A stretch of 64,000 nucleotides of DNA from Bacteroidia bacterium. Its GTDB lineage: Bacteria > Bacteroidota > Bacteroidia > Flavobacteriales > Flavobacteriaceae. A model generated the notes under the pieces. It was given only the letters and a program-made list of their open reading frames with translations, was not told the DNA's origin and made no database searches. The stretch is taken from NCBI GenBank assembly GCA_030429955.1, contig JAUIGO010000007.1, forward strand, positions 17,060 to 81,059, in the 5' to 3' direction. Each line of letters opens with the position of its first letter. Within the stretch, counting starts at the first letter, position 1. The position numbers and the translations under genes were made by a program. Positions 25,924 to 34,454 of the stretch are shown one piece after another.

Positions 25924-27267
25924 TTAATTGGTTTGAAAGATTCGTTTCCAGCTTTTCTTTTTTAGTTGGATATTGGTGTTATTTTCAGCATTGAATTTTG
26001 CTACAATGTCTTTCTCATGAAGTTTATAAAACTCAGGATCAAAATTAGCATCAGCTAAATGTTCTAGAACAAATTCAATAGTTTTTTTCTCAGTAAGAAC
26101 TTTATCAAAAAACTCATGACGCATTCGTATGCCGAAATTATTAATACCTATAAATTCAAGCGTATTTTTATCATAACTCATATGAATGCATTTTTTGCCA
26201 CTTTCGTGTTCCCAATAAAAGCGTGCTTCATTTTCTTTAGGTTGAGCCCAAACCCAACCATAAGTTTGATATTCAATATCAAAAAACTTAGCTGAATTGA
26301 ACCAATGTCCAGGTTTGTATTCTATTTTGTTGCCACAAATGGTTTGTGCTACAGTTTCTCCCATCATGCGTCCTGTGTACCAAACTGCTTCAATTGGTTT
26401 GCGATTCCCAATGGCATCATGTTGTTCAGCACAATCGCCAATAGCATAAATATTCGCAATGTTCGTTTCTAAAAAGCGATTCACTTTTACGCCTCTACCA
26501 GTTTCTATTTCTGAATTTTTAACAACATCAATATTAGGAGAAACTCCAGCTGTTAATCCAACAAAATCACAGAAAATTTCTTCACCAGTTTCTTCAATAA
26601 TTATAGATTTCACTTTTCCGTTTTCATCAGATTTAATTTCTTTTAAATTGTAAGATAGTCTTAAATCAATACCATTATTAAGGATTTCTTTGTTTATCAT
26701 AGCGCTTTCTTCTTCAGGTAGAACACCATTCCAAAAACTACTTTCACGAACTAAAAAGGTCACAGGAATATGACGAGAATGTAGCATTTCAGCTAACTCA
26801 ATTCCAATAAGTCCACCACCAACAATAACAGCCTGTTTACAAGTTTTGTTATTTGGCGCATAGACTTCAAGGTTTTCTAAATCTTGCTTGCTATACAATC
26901 CTTGAACGCCTTTTAGGTCTTGTCCTGGCCATCCAAATTTGTTCGGTTTGCTTCCTGTAGCAATAATGAGTTTGTTGTATTGTAAAGTGTCACCTTCGGC
27001 AAAATGTAACGTGTTATTTTTTGTGTCAATATGTTCAACATACCCTTTTTTTAAATCGATGCGATTTTTTTTCCAAAACCAGTTTTCGTAAGGTTGTGTA
27101 TGCTCAAACTTCATGTGTCCCATATATACATACATAAGTGCGGTACGCGAAAAGAAATAGTCAGATTCGGCAGAAACGATAGTAATTTTTTTATCAGAAA
27201 GCTTTCGGATATGCCTTGCTGCAGTGACGCCAGAAATTCCGTTTCCAATAATGACTATATGCTCCAT
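25924..27267 (-). CDS. NAD(P)/FAD-dependent oxidoreductase
   Basis: A 447-residue flavoprotein of the pyridine nucleotide-disulfide oxidoreductase class I type. It has the FAD loop GNGISG (8-13), the NAD(P) loop 'AVIVGGGLIGIELAEML' near residue 150, and the second FAD motif 'NIYAIGDCAEQH'. It lacks the CxxxxC redox disulfide, so it is closer to rubredoxin/nitrite-reductase or Nox-like reductases. An unusual C-terminal domain of about 110 residues ('FYWEHESGKKCIHMSYDKNTLEFIGINNFG' in part) follows. It probably reduces the membrane Fe-S protein encoded right downstream. Confidence 0.87.
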   Translation of the reverse strand: MEHIVIIGNGISGVTAARHIRKLSDKKITIVSAESDYFFSRTALMYVYMGHMKFEHTQPYENWFWKKNRIDLKKGYVEHIDTKNNTLHFAEGDTLQYNKLIIATGSKPNKFGWPGQDLKGVQGLYSKQDLENLEVYAPNNKTCKQAVIVGGGLIGIELAEMLHSRHIPVTFLVRESSFWNGVLPEEESAMINKEILNNGIDLRLSYNLKEIKSDENGKVKSIIIEETGEEIFCDFVGLTAGVSPNIDVVKNSEIETGRGVKVNRFLETNIANIYAIGDCAEQHDAIGNRKPIEAVWYTGRMMGETVAQTICGNKIEYKPGHWFNSAKFFDIEYQTYGWVWAQPKENEARFYWEHESGKKCIHMSYDKNTLEFIGINNFGIRMRHEFFDKVLTEKKTIEFVLEHLADANFDPEFYKLHEKDIVAKFNAENNTNIQLKKKSWKRIFQTN

Positions 27268-27361
27268 GAATGTGGTTTAGTTGAATGGTTTGTCGAACGT
27301 TTTGTTAAATCCTTAACTAGATAATTTCAGATTGTTTAAATTTAGAAATTAATTAACACTT

Positions 27362-28369
27362 ATGAAGATTCTTTTTAGGCTTTGTTTGATATTTCTTTTT
27401 TGTTCATGTAGCATGACTACTGTAAAAACGCCAAAAATAAATGGCGTGAGTTTTGTGGCATCTAGAGATTCTATTTCTGAAAAACACATTCAGCCTGTTT
27501 TAAATATAAATGCCAATTATGCTGCTATAATGCCTTTTGGGTTTTTTAGAGATATTGACAACCCTGAGATTATTTACAATACAAATAGGCAATGGTTTGG
27601 GGAATCGAAATTGGGAGCAAAACAATACATTGAAGCGCTACATGAACAAGATATAAAAGTTATGATGAAGCCTCATATTTGGATTGGTAGAGGTGATTTT
27701 ACAGGTCATGTAACAATGACTTCGGAAGACAAATGGCGACAGCTTGAAGCTTCATATTCAAAATTTATACTCGATTTTGCTGAATTAGCCCAAGAAACAA
27801 ATGCTGAAATACTTTGTATTGGAACAGAATTAGAAAAATTTATTGAGCACAGACCAGCGTATTGGCACGAATTAATTAAAAAAATCAAATCGGTTTATAA
27901 AGGCAAACTGACGTATGCTGCCAATTGGGATGAATTTAAACGCACGCCTTTTTGGGGCGAATTAGATTATATTGGTGTTGATGCTTATTTTCCAGTAAGC
28001 GATGCACAAACACCAACTGTTGAAGAGTGCAGACTAGGTTGGCAAAAGCATAAATCTGAAATTGAAAGTTCTTCTAAAAAATACGACAAACCTATTTTGT
28101 TTACTGAATTTGGTTATAGAAGTGTAGATTATTCGGGAAAAGAACCTTGGAAAAGTGATCGCTATGAAGATGAAGCTAATTTTGAAGCTCAAAACAATAC
28201 AACTCAAGCTTTATTTGATGAATTCTGGAAAGAAGATTGGTTTGCTGGAGGCTTTATTTGGAAGTGGTTTCATAATTACGAAAAAAGTGGAGGCGAAAAC
28301 AACAATCAATTTACACCGCAAAACAAACCTGTTGAAACAATTATAAAATTGTATTATTCAAAGGAATGA
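27362..28369 (+). CDS. GH113-like glycoside hydrolase lipoprotein
   Basis: A 335-residue lipoprotein (signal 'MKILFRLCLIFLFCSCS', lipid-site Cys about 16). The mature part is a TIM barrel of the GH113 (clan GH-A) type. The predicted acid/base is Glu156 in CIGTELEKF on strand 4, and the nucleophile is Glu249 in LFTEFGYRS on strand 7. 'WGELDYIGVDAYFPV' is a typical strand-6 segment. Characterised GH113 members are beta-mannanases; the substrate here is inferred only by family. The last four bases overlap the next gene (ATGA), coupling it to an outer-membrane protein. Confidence 0.82.
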   Translation: MKILFRLCLIFLFCSCSMTTVKTPKINGVSFVASRDSISEKHIQPVLNINANYAAIMPFGFFRDIDNPEIIYNTNRQWFGESKLGAKQYIEALHEQDIKVMMKPHIWIGRGDFTGHVTMTSEDKWRQLEASYSKFILDFAELAQETNAEILCIGTELEKFIEHRPAYWHELIKKIKSVYKGKLTYAANWDEFKRTPFWGELDYIGVDAYFPVSDAQTPTVEECRLGWQKHKSEIESSSKKYDKPILFTEFGYRSVDYSGKEPWKSDRYEDEANFEAQNNTTQALFDEFWKEDWFAGGFIWKWFHNYEKSGGENNNQFTPQNKPVETIIKLYYSKE

Positions 28370-29625
28370 GGTTATTTATTTTACTGTTATTTTTAGGAAA
28401 CCAATACTTAAGTTTTGGCCAAAATGTATTTGTTGAAGAATTTAAAATTCAAGGCAATAAAAAACTAAAGACATCTTTTATTAATAAAGTAACATTGCTT
28501 AAAGCAGGTGCTGTTTTAGATTCTCTAATAATTGAAAACGATATTGTTAGGCTGAAACAATTGCCTTCAGTTTCACACGCTACTTATCAAGTTATCCCCT
28601 TAAATGACAATCAAAGTCAAGTTGTTTATACCATTGAGGAAAACTTCACTATTATTCCTTCGGTCAATGTGTATACGACCAATGAAGATGAATTTGCTTA
28701 TCGCATAGGTTTGTATGAGTTTAATTTATTTGGTCAGAATATGATATTTGGAGGTTTCTATCAGAAAGATATTTATAGCTCTTATGCTTTAAATTTTAGA
28801 GCGCCTTATTTGTTTGACAGACAGTTCGGACTAGCGGTTAATCATCAAAATTTGGCGACTCAAGAACCTGTTTTCTTTGACGATACCACAGCTGATTATA
28901 AATACCAAAATAAGTCCTTTGAAGTGGTTGGTTTATATGAGTATAATTTTCAGAATAAGTTTGAACTTGGTCTGAATATTTTCACAGAACAATATGATTA
29001 TAAATCTGGAGCTACAAATCTAGACGTACCTTTAAATTTGAAAGCCAATAAATTATTAGTTAAAGGTATTTATGATTATAATAACTTAGACTATTACTAT
29101 CAATATGTAACAGGATTTCGCAGCTTGTTAAATATTCAGTATGTAAATTCAAGTATAGATTTGCTTCCTAATTTTGTGATTGGTTGGAATGATTTTCATT
29201 TGTATAAACGTTTAGGAAAATCAGGCAATTGGGCGAGCAGATTGCATTTAGGCTTATCAAGCAACAATGATACTCCTTTTGCACCTTTTTCGGTTGATAA
29301 TAATATCAATATTAGAGGCGTTGGCAATACTATTGACAGAGGAACAGGATCTATAGTACTCAATACAGAGTACAGACATACCTTATATGAAAAGAACTGG
29401 TTTGTAATGCAAGGCAATGTGTTTTTGGATTCTGGAACTTGGCGAAATCCAGGAGGAGAATTAAGTGATTTTACAAATGCCGATAATGTAAAAGTGTACT
29501 CTGGATTAGGCTTGCGTTTTATTCATAAAAAAATCTTCAATGCGATTTTTAGAATTGATTATGGCTTCGGAATATCTAAAAACGGAACACAAGGTTTAGT
29601 GTTTGGAATTGGGCAGTATTTTTAG
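28366..29625 (+). CDS. POTRA/Omp85-like outer-membrane protein
   Basis: A 419-residue protein with a signal peptide (about 1-18, ending 'LSFGQ'). A POTRA-like domain follows ('FVEEFKIQGNKKLKTSFINKVTLLKAGAVLD... ' to about residue 90). A 16-strand-type beta-barrel begins near 'NFTIIPSVNV' and ends in 'FGIGQYF' with a C-terminal Phe. 'NNINIRGVGNTIDRGTGSIVLNTEYRHTL' contains the (V/I)RG-type motif of the Omp85 L6 loop. It is shorter than BamA (one POTRA). Translational overlap with the GH113-like lipoprotein suggests it serves that protein or its product. It converges with the arsenosugar operon, overlapping by 4 bases. Confidence 0.78.
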   Translation: MRLFILLLFLGNQYLSFGQNVFVEEFKIQGNKKLKTSFINKVTLLKAGAVLDSLIIENDIVRLKQLPSVSHATYQVIPLNDNQSQVVYTIEENFTIIPSVNVYTTNEDEFAYRIGLYEFNLFGQNMIFGGFYQKDIYSSYALNFRAPYLFDRQFGLAVNHQNLATQEPVFFDDTTADYKYQNKSFEVVGLYEYNFQNKFELGLNIFTEQYDYKSGATNLDVPLNLKANKLLVKGIYDYNNLDYYYQYVTGFRSLLNIQYVNSSIDLLPNFVIGWNDFHLYKRLGKSGNWASRLHLGLSSNNDTPFAPFSVDNNINIRGVGNTIDRGTGSIVLNTEYRHTLYEKNWFVMQGNVFLDSGTWRNPGGELSDFTNADNVKVYSGLGLRFIHKKIFNAIFRIDYGFGISKNGTQGLVFGIGQYF

Positions 29626-30356
29626 GCAATATACTTCTTATAATAGCTATGCAGTTCTTCAGCAGAAGCACCTAACCACTTTTTCACATAAATAGTCCAA
29701 AAGTGATATTGCAATTTCCAAATGCCATATTTTTCATAACGTCTTGCTGAGGTTCGAAGTTTTTTGTTAATTACCTTAAACTGCTTACGTTTATAAAGCT
29801 CATTAATTAAAATATTGTCTTCATAAATAATATAGCCTTCATCAAAACCACCAATCTCATCAAAAAGTTCTTTAGTTATAAACTGACTTTGGTCGCCACC
29901 TCTACAGGCTCTCCAATGAAATTGCGTAAGCCAACTTGCTAATCGAAGCCACCAATGAGAATGGTTAAACTGTAATCTAAAACAACCAGCAAGATGACCA
30001 TTTTCAACTTCATTAATAATGTGTTGGTCAAAATCTTTAGGAGGAAACGAATCGGCATGTAAAAAATATAGAATGCTTCCTGCAGCAACTTTAGAGCCTG
30101 TATTCATTTGTTTGGCTCTGCCTTTTTCTGAGTTTAATACAACAATTGCAGTCTCCTCGAGCGCAGTCGAGAGGTCAATAGGTCTCGACTGCGCTCGACC
30201 TGACAGGATCTCTAAAGAACCATCAGCACTTCCACCATCAACAACAATAATTTCTGCAATGTTTTTCTTTGAAGAGTTTTCAATTAGATGATTAAGCAGT
30301 TTTTCAATAGTTTCTGCTTCATTAAGAATTGGAATAATGATTGAAATTTTAGTCAT
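29622..30356 (-). CDS. Arsenosugar-cluster GT2 glycosyltransferase (TIGR04283 type)
   Basis: A 244-residue GT2 with 'ISIIIPILNEAETIEKLLNHL', 'IVVDGGSADGS' and 'HADSFPPKDF', matching the TIGR04283 family that accompanies arsenosugar genes. Residues about 54-67 (RAQSRPIDLSTALE) are encoded by a dispersed inverted repeat (30158-30197) and are absent from the usual family pattern, in which 'SLEIL' leads quickly to 'VLNSEKGRAKQMN'. The insert is in frame and sits in a surface loop of the GT-A fold, so the enzyme may still work. It is the last gene of the operon and overlaps the DUF547 gene by 8 bases. Confidence 0.88.
   Translation of the reverse strand: MTKISIIIPILNEAETIEKLLNHLIENSSKKNIAEIIVVDGGSADGSLEILSGRAQSRPIDLSTALEETAIVVLNSEKGRAKQMNTGSKVAAGSILYFLHADSFPPKDFDQHIINEVENGHLAGCFRLQFNHSHWWLRLASWLTQFHWRACRGGDQSQFITKELFDEIGGFDEGYIIYEDNILINELYKRKQFKVINKKLRTSARRYEKYGIWKLQYHFWTIYVKKWLGASAEELHSYYKKYIA
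30158..30197. repeat. Inverted pair of family A repeats inside a coding sequence
   Basis: Two 15-base arms (CGAGCGCAGTCGAGA and its complement) flank a 10-base loop. Family A elements elsewhere in the window are single; here two face each other. The whole unit is read in frame by the glycosyltransferase gene. Confidence 0.85.
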
Positions 30357-31101
30357 TCAAGTCCCAATTGTAATCTTTATATCGCTTTTTGGCGTTTGGT
30401 GAAATGTTGACTTCTGTATATAGGTTTAAGAAATCAATCAAGCTTCCATTTTTAGTAAAGTCTTTAGAAAACCAATCGAATATTTTTGAAATCGTAATAC
30501 TGTTTTCTGAAATTTCGTTACGGTTCTTATCTGTTAAAAATTCTTTTGTGGCTTTCGTTAATTGCTGGTCTAACTTCTCTGCAGTAAAGGCTTCATTCTG
30601 CAATTTAGGACAAGAATAGGAAGCACACACAATAGCAAAATGGATACGAGGTTCGTTCATGTTGCGTAAAATATCGTGTTCAATTTCATCTAAATCATAC
30701 ATGTTATCACCTAATTTCCATAAACGTTGTTTCCAAGGATTTTTAATGTCTTTGATGCTCTCAACTGGATAATTTCTAAGAATTAAATCAACAGTTAAAG
30801 CGTTGTAGGCATTAATCCAGTAAGCTAGTTTTTCTTCATTTGCCCAACTGTTATTAGGCACATTTTCAGCCAATACATTGATGTATTCTTGAAGTTTAGC
30901 GTTATCTGCTTTAAAAGCTATATAATCTACGTTTCCATTTTCAGACACATGACTTTGTAATAAGTCTGCCCAAATACCATGATTGAAATTCACGTTTTTT
31001 GTTTCAGAAACCGAACTAATGTTCTTTTCAGATTCTTTCTTATTGGTTTGGTAACCAAATGCAATAAAGATGAAGTAACTAATAATGATTAAATATTTCA
31101 T
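30349..31101 (-). CDS. DUF547 protein of the arsenosugar cluster
   Basis: A 250-residue exported protein (signal 'MKYLIIISYFIFIAFG', about 1-16) with the DUF547 domain. It shows 'YIAFKADNAKLQEYINVLAE', 'EKLAYWINAYNALTVDLILRNYP', and the Cys motif in 'IHFAIVCASYSCPKLQNEAFT'. The conserved His and Cys could be catalytic, but no activity is known. It is placed between the sterol-desaturase-like gene (13 bases upstream) and the TIGR04283 gene (8-base overlap). DUF547 genes are regular neighbours of arsenosugar genes in flavobacteria; its part in the pathway is not established. Confidence 0.85.
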   Translation of the reverse strand: MKYLIIISYFIFIAFGYQTNKKESEKNISSVSETKNVNFNHGIWADLLQSHVSENGNVDYIAFKADNAKLQEYINVLAENVPNNSWANEEKLAYWINAYNALTVDLILRNYPVESIKDIKNPWKQRLWKLGDNMYDLDEIEHDILRNMNEPRIHFAIVCASYSCPKLQNEAFTAEKLDQQLTKATKEFLTDKNRNEISENSITISKIFDWFSKDFTKNGSLIDFLNLYTEVNISPNAKKRYKDYNWDLND

Positions 31102-31114
31102 TAAGGTATAAGTT

Positions 31115-32017
31115 TTATTTGTGAGATTCCCGCTTTCGCGAGAATGCTGGATACATTTCCTGTCCTATAAAATCTTTTGGAAAATTTTCATCACCATCAA
31201 AACCTAGTTCGATATCTCTTCCGCTATGCGGAATGTAATCGGTTTTAAAAAGATAATCCCAAAGACTTAAAGTCAGTCCGAAATTTGCTCCATACCTTAC
31301 ATGTTCAGGCAATTTTTTGGCATGATGCCAAATATGCATTTTAGGATTGTTGAATATGTATTTTAAAAATCCGTAATCCCAACCCAAATTCGCATGATTT
31401 AAATGACCAATAACTATGGCAAAGAAATGTACAATGGCAACCTGTTGCGCGTCAAAACCACCAATAATGGCAATAGGAATATAAAGAAGTGATTTATATA
31501 CAATAGGTTCCATCCAATGATAACGCAAGTGTGCAGCAAATCCCATTTCTTTAACGCTGTGATGCACTTTATGAAAATTCCATAAGAAATTGGAACGATG
31601 TAATAATCTGTGTGTATTCCATTGTACAAAATCGCTTACCAAGAAGAAAATAAGTAAGCCTAACCAAAGCGGTAAATTGTCAACATCAAACAATTGAAAA
31701 CTAGAAACAGATAAACCGACAATACCTAAGATATCATCAAATAATTTTGAAGCTGTATTTGACAATGCGATGAGTACAATTAAGTTCAGTAAAAAGAAAT
31801 TAAAGAACATGTAAAAGGTGTCTAGCCAAAAATCTTTTCTAAACAAGGCTTGGTTTTTGCGCCAAGGAAATGCAATTTCAAGCAACCACACAATAAGTGA
31901 AATGGCAATTAAGCCATAAAAATAATTGTCCCAATGGTTGATGGTAATTATTTCATTTTTTAAATAATTCCAATAACCAGAATAGGAGTTTTTAATCAGT
32001 TCTAAGTAATCATTCAT
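31115..32017 (-). CDS. Sterol desaturase/fatty acid hydroxylase-family membrane protein
   Basis: A 300-residue membrane di-iron enzyme. The start is taken at 32017 (MNDYLELIKNSYSGYW); a Met nine codons earlier would add a hydrophobic stretch of no known homology. The histidine clusters of the family are present: HRLLH, HKVHHS and HIWHHAKK, with four or five helices before and between them. It should hydroxylate or desaturate a lipid. Its last dozen codons (to SRKRESHK) lie in a palindromic repeat that supplies the stop. Placement in the arsenosugar operon raises the possibility of a lipid-linked arsenic product. Confidence 0.88.
   Translation of the reverse strand: MNDYLELIKNSYSGYWNYLKNEIITINHWDNYFYGLIAISLIVWLLEIAFPWRKNQALFRKDFWLDTFYMFFNFFLLNLIVLIALSNTASKLFDDILGIVGLSVSSFQLFDVDNLPLWLGLLIFFLVSDFVQWNTHRLLHRSNFLWNFHKVHHSVKEMGFAAHLRYHWMEPIVYKSLLYIPIAIIGGFDAQQVAIVHFFAIVIGHLNHANLGWDYGFLKYIFNNPKMHIWHHAKKLPEHVRYGANFGLTLSLWDYLFKTDYIPHSGRDIELGFDGDENFPKDFIGQEMYPAFSRKRESHK
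31123..31149. repeat. Palindromic repeat, family C, forming a gene's 3' end
   Basis: GATTCCCGCTTTCGCGAGAATGC is an imperfect palindrome around CGCTTTCGCG. It lies inside the last codons of the sterol desaturase-like gene and so has replaced or extended the natural C-terminus. Confidence 0.7.
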
Positions 32018-32066
32018 AAATGTAAAAGTACTAAATATTGTCATCTAATTTAGTGACTTTTGCTAC

Positions 32067-33038
32067 TTAACAACAACCTCCACCATCATAATGGTAAGTT
32101 GATTCGCTAATAAATATATCGTCTCTATTAAGTGCAGCTAAAGCTCCAGCAGTTTTATCACAAATGGCTAAAGGTTGATTTTTCAATAAAATATGTCCAG
32201 CATTGTCATCAACATAATCGTCATCACCAAAATAAATGGCAGCCTTTCCAGTAAACACACATGGTCCATCTGCAGGCATTGGGTCTTTAATGGCAGCAAC
32301 TTCAATCGATTCAATGTAAATTAACTCATCTGTCGCATAATGTTTAGGGTCTAAAATTCGGTAAGGTTTTCTGGCGCGAATTTCAATGGTTCCAAAACCA
32401 GCATCAGTAAGCATTTTTACATACTCTGCAATTGGCAAGCTACCACTTAGGCATAAAGCTCTAAGTCTGTCATCATTACGTAATTCCTCATTCATTGGTT
32501 GTTCGCAAGTTGGATCGCTCATTACTAATCGTCCATGAGGTTTGAGTACACGATACATTTCGGCAATGGCTTTTTTTAAATCATCAGCTTTAAAAATATT
32601 GAACAAGCAATTTTGTGCAGCCACATCGATGCTATTATCTTCAACTGGAAGATTCATCGCATCGCCTTTTTTTAATTCTACAAAGTCACTCTTAAACCAA
32701 GGATTTAAGGCTTCAGCTTCAATGAAATTTTTTCTTGACGCTTCTAACATTTCATCAACCACATCAACACCAATCACACCACCTTTTGTTCTATTGAAAT
32801 AGGAAAACTGCAGTAATTCCATGCCTCCACCAACACCAACATATAACATTTTAGGATTGTTGGTCAAATCTCGAGCATGAACTGTACTTCCACAACCATA
32901 ATTCATTTCCTGCATGATGCGTGGAATTTTTAAACCTGGTAATTCCCAAATAGGATTTGTGGTGCAGCATAAGCCAACATCTGGAGTTAATGCTGCTTCT
33001 TTATATACATTATGTGTGGTTTCTAAGTAGTTGCTCAT
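32067..33038 (-). CDS. arsM: Arsenosugar-type arsenite S-adenosylmethionine methyltransferase
   Basis: A 323-residue class I methyltransferase. The SAM loop is 'MLYVGVGGGMELLQFSYF', with the acidic strand end 'GVIGVDVVDEML' and motif 'VAAQNCLFNIF'. Several cysteines could bind arsenite: the GLCCTT pair near residue 24, NYGCGST near 50, DPTCEQP, RALCLSG and the C-terminal GGGCC. This is the divergent ArsM type found only with arsenosugar genes. It would add methyl groups to As(III) to give dimethylated arsenic for the radical SAM step. PNP begins just 2 bases upstream. Confidence 0.88.
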   Translation of the reverse strand: MSNYLETTHNVYKEAALTPDVGLCCTTNPIWELPGLKIPRIMQEMNYGCGSTVHARDLTNNPKMLYVGVGGGMELLQFSYFNRTKGGVIGVDVVDEMLEASRKNFIEAEALNPWFKSDFVELKKGDAMNLPVEDNSIDVAAQNCLFNIFKADDLKKAIAEMYRVLKPHGRLVMSDPTCEQPMNEELRNDDRLRALCLSGSLPIAEYVKMLTDAGFGTIEIRARKPYRILDPKHYATDELIYIESIEVAAIKDPMPADGPCVFTGKAAIYFGDDDYVDDNAGHILLKNQPLAICDKTAGALAALNRDDIFISESTYHYDGGGCC

Positions 33039-33040
33039 AT

Positions 33041-33853
33041 TTATAACGTCTTTATAAGTTCTTTAAATAAAGTGATCATTTCTGGTTCGGCTTTATTAGC
33101 CATAGCAATGATTTCTTCAATGTTTACAGGTTTTAGATTATCTGGGTCGCATTCATCTGTTAAAACTGACACTGCTGCTGCTTTTAATTTTAAATGATTA
33201 GCCACAATGATTTCTGGAACAGTACTCATTCCTACAGCATCTGCACCAATTATTTTAAGCATTCTGTATTCTGCTCTGGTTTCCAACTGAGGTCCAACCA
33301 TTGATGCATACACACCTTTATGAAGCTTGATGTTGTGATTTTTCGCAATGTCTTCAATCTTTTTATTGATTTCTAAATCATAAGGTGCACTCATATCGGC
33401 AAAACGTTCTCCTAATTGTGAAACACCTTTAAATGCCAAAGGAGAACTGCCTTGTAAGTTAATGTGGTCATCAATGAGCATTAACTCTCCTTTTTTGAAA
33501 TTCAAATTGATTGCACCAGAAGCGTTTGAAACTAACAAGGTGTGAATACCCAATTTTTCCATAATGCGAACAGGATAAGTTACATCTTGAAGCGAGTAAC
33601 CTTCATAAACATGAAAACGTCCTTGCATAATCACGACTTTTTTACCTTCCAAAATACCATAAATCAATTTTCCTTTATGGAATTCAACAGTAGCTGTTGG
33701 GAAGTAAGGTATGTGGTTATAACTTGCTTCTTTTAAGACTTCAACTTCATCAATTAATTGTCCTAAACCAGTTCCTAGAATGATGCCTATTTCTGGTTTG
33801 TCGAATCCTTTTTCTATTAAGTATTCGGTTGTTTTTTCTATTTGTTTTATCAT
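33041..33853 (-). CDS. Purine-nucleoside phosphorylase (trimeric type)
   Basis: A 270-residue class I (low-molecular-mass, trimeric) PNP. It shows 'EIGIILGTGLGQLIDEVE' for phosphate binding, 'TLLVSNASGAINLNFKKGELMLIDDHINL', 'VGPQLETRAEYRML' with the purine-binding Glu, and 'AVGMSTVPEIIVANH'. It splits purine nucleosides with phosphate. In this operon a reasonable role is removal of adenine from an arsenic-bearing 5'-deoxyadenosine (inference). It overlaps TIGR04282 by 4 bases and leaves 2 bases before arsM. Confidence 0.93.
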   Translation of the reverse strand: MIKQIEKTTEYLIEKGFDKPEIGIILGTGLGQLIDEVEVLKEASYNHIPYFPTATVEFHKGKLIYGILEGKKVVIMQGRFHVYEGYSLQDVTYPVRIMEKLGIHTLLVSNASGAINLNFKKGELMLIDDHINLQGSSPLAFKGVSQLGERFADMSAPYDLEINKKIEDIAKNHNIKLHKGVYASMVGPQLETRAEYRMLKIIGADAVGMSTVPEIIVANHLKLKAAAVSVLTDECDPDNLKPVNIEEIIAMANKAEPEMITLFKELIKTL

Positions 33854-34452
33854 TTAGAAATGAGTTTTAAAAATTTTGGATATCCTTGAAGATCTTCAAA
33901 GGTATCAATATCATTTAGAGTTTCAATGAGTGATACTTCAATTTTTTTCTGTTTTAATTCTGCTAACGTTTCTTCTAATAAGTTTGAAGTACTCCATGCT
34001 TTGTTTTCAAAAATGCAATTGTGAAATTTGGACATTCCAATAAGATAATAACCTCCATCTTCAGCAGGACCGAAAACAACATCATTGTGCATTAATGACC
34101 TAAAACCTTTATGAATAATGGTTTTGGTAATATTCGGCAAGTCTGACCCAATGAGTACAATTTCGGCATAACCATCATCAAATCCATCTTGAAAAGCATT
34201 GCTCATTCGTTCGCCTAAATCAGCTCCTTTTTGGACTGCTTTATAATCATTTGGCCATTTTTCATCAATAATTGCATCTGAAAAATAAATACGTTTATCA
34301 ATGTTAATAGTTGATGTCGCTTTCTCTGTAACTTCAACTAAGGCCTTATAAACTGTAAACGCATTCTCGTCACCAATAGTTTTGGCTAAGCGTGTTTTAA
34401 CTTTTCCAAGTTTGATATTTTTAACAAAAATGATGAGTAGTTTTTTTGACAT
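33850..34452 (-). CDS. TIGR04282/DUF2064 glycosyltransferase of the arsenosugar cluster
   Basis: A 200-residue small GT-A-like protein. The start at 34452 (MSKKLLIIFVKNIKLGKVKT) matches the family; longer readings run into arsS. It has 'VKTRLAKTIGDENAF', 'GADLGERMSNAFQDGF', 'IVLIGSDLPNIT' and 'VVFGPAEDGGYYLIGM', all typical of DUF2064. It is predicted to transfer or activate a sugar in arsenosugar synthesis, working with the TIGR04283 enzyme. The spacing to arsS is 2 bases. Confidence 0.9.
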   Translation of the reverse strand: MSKKLLIIFVKNIKLGKVKTRLAKTIGDENAFTVYKALVEVTEKATSTINIDKRIYFSDAIIDEKWPNDYKAVQKGADLGERMSNAFQDGFDDGYAEIVLIGSDLPNITKTIIHKGFRSLMHNDVVFGPAEDGGYYLIGMSKFHNCIFENKAWSTSNLLEETLAELKQKKIEVSLIETLNDIDTFEDLQGYPKFLKLISK

Positions 34453-34454
34453 AT

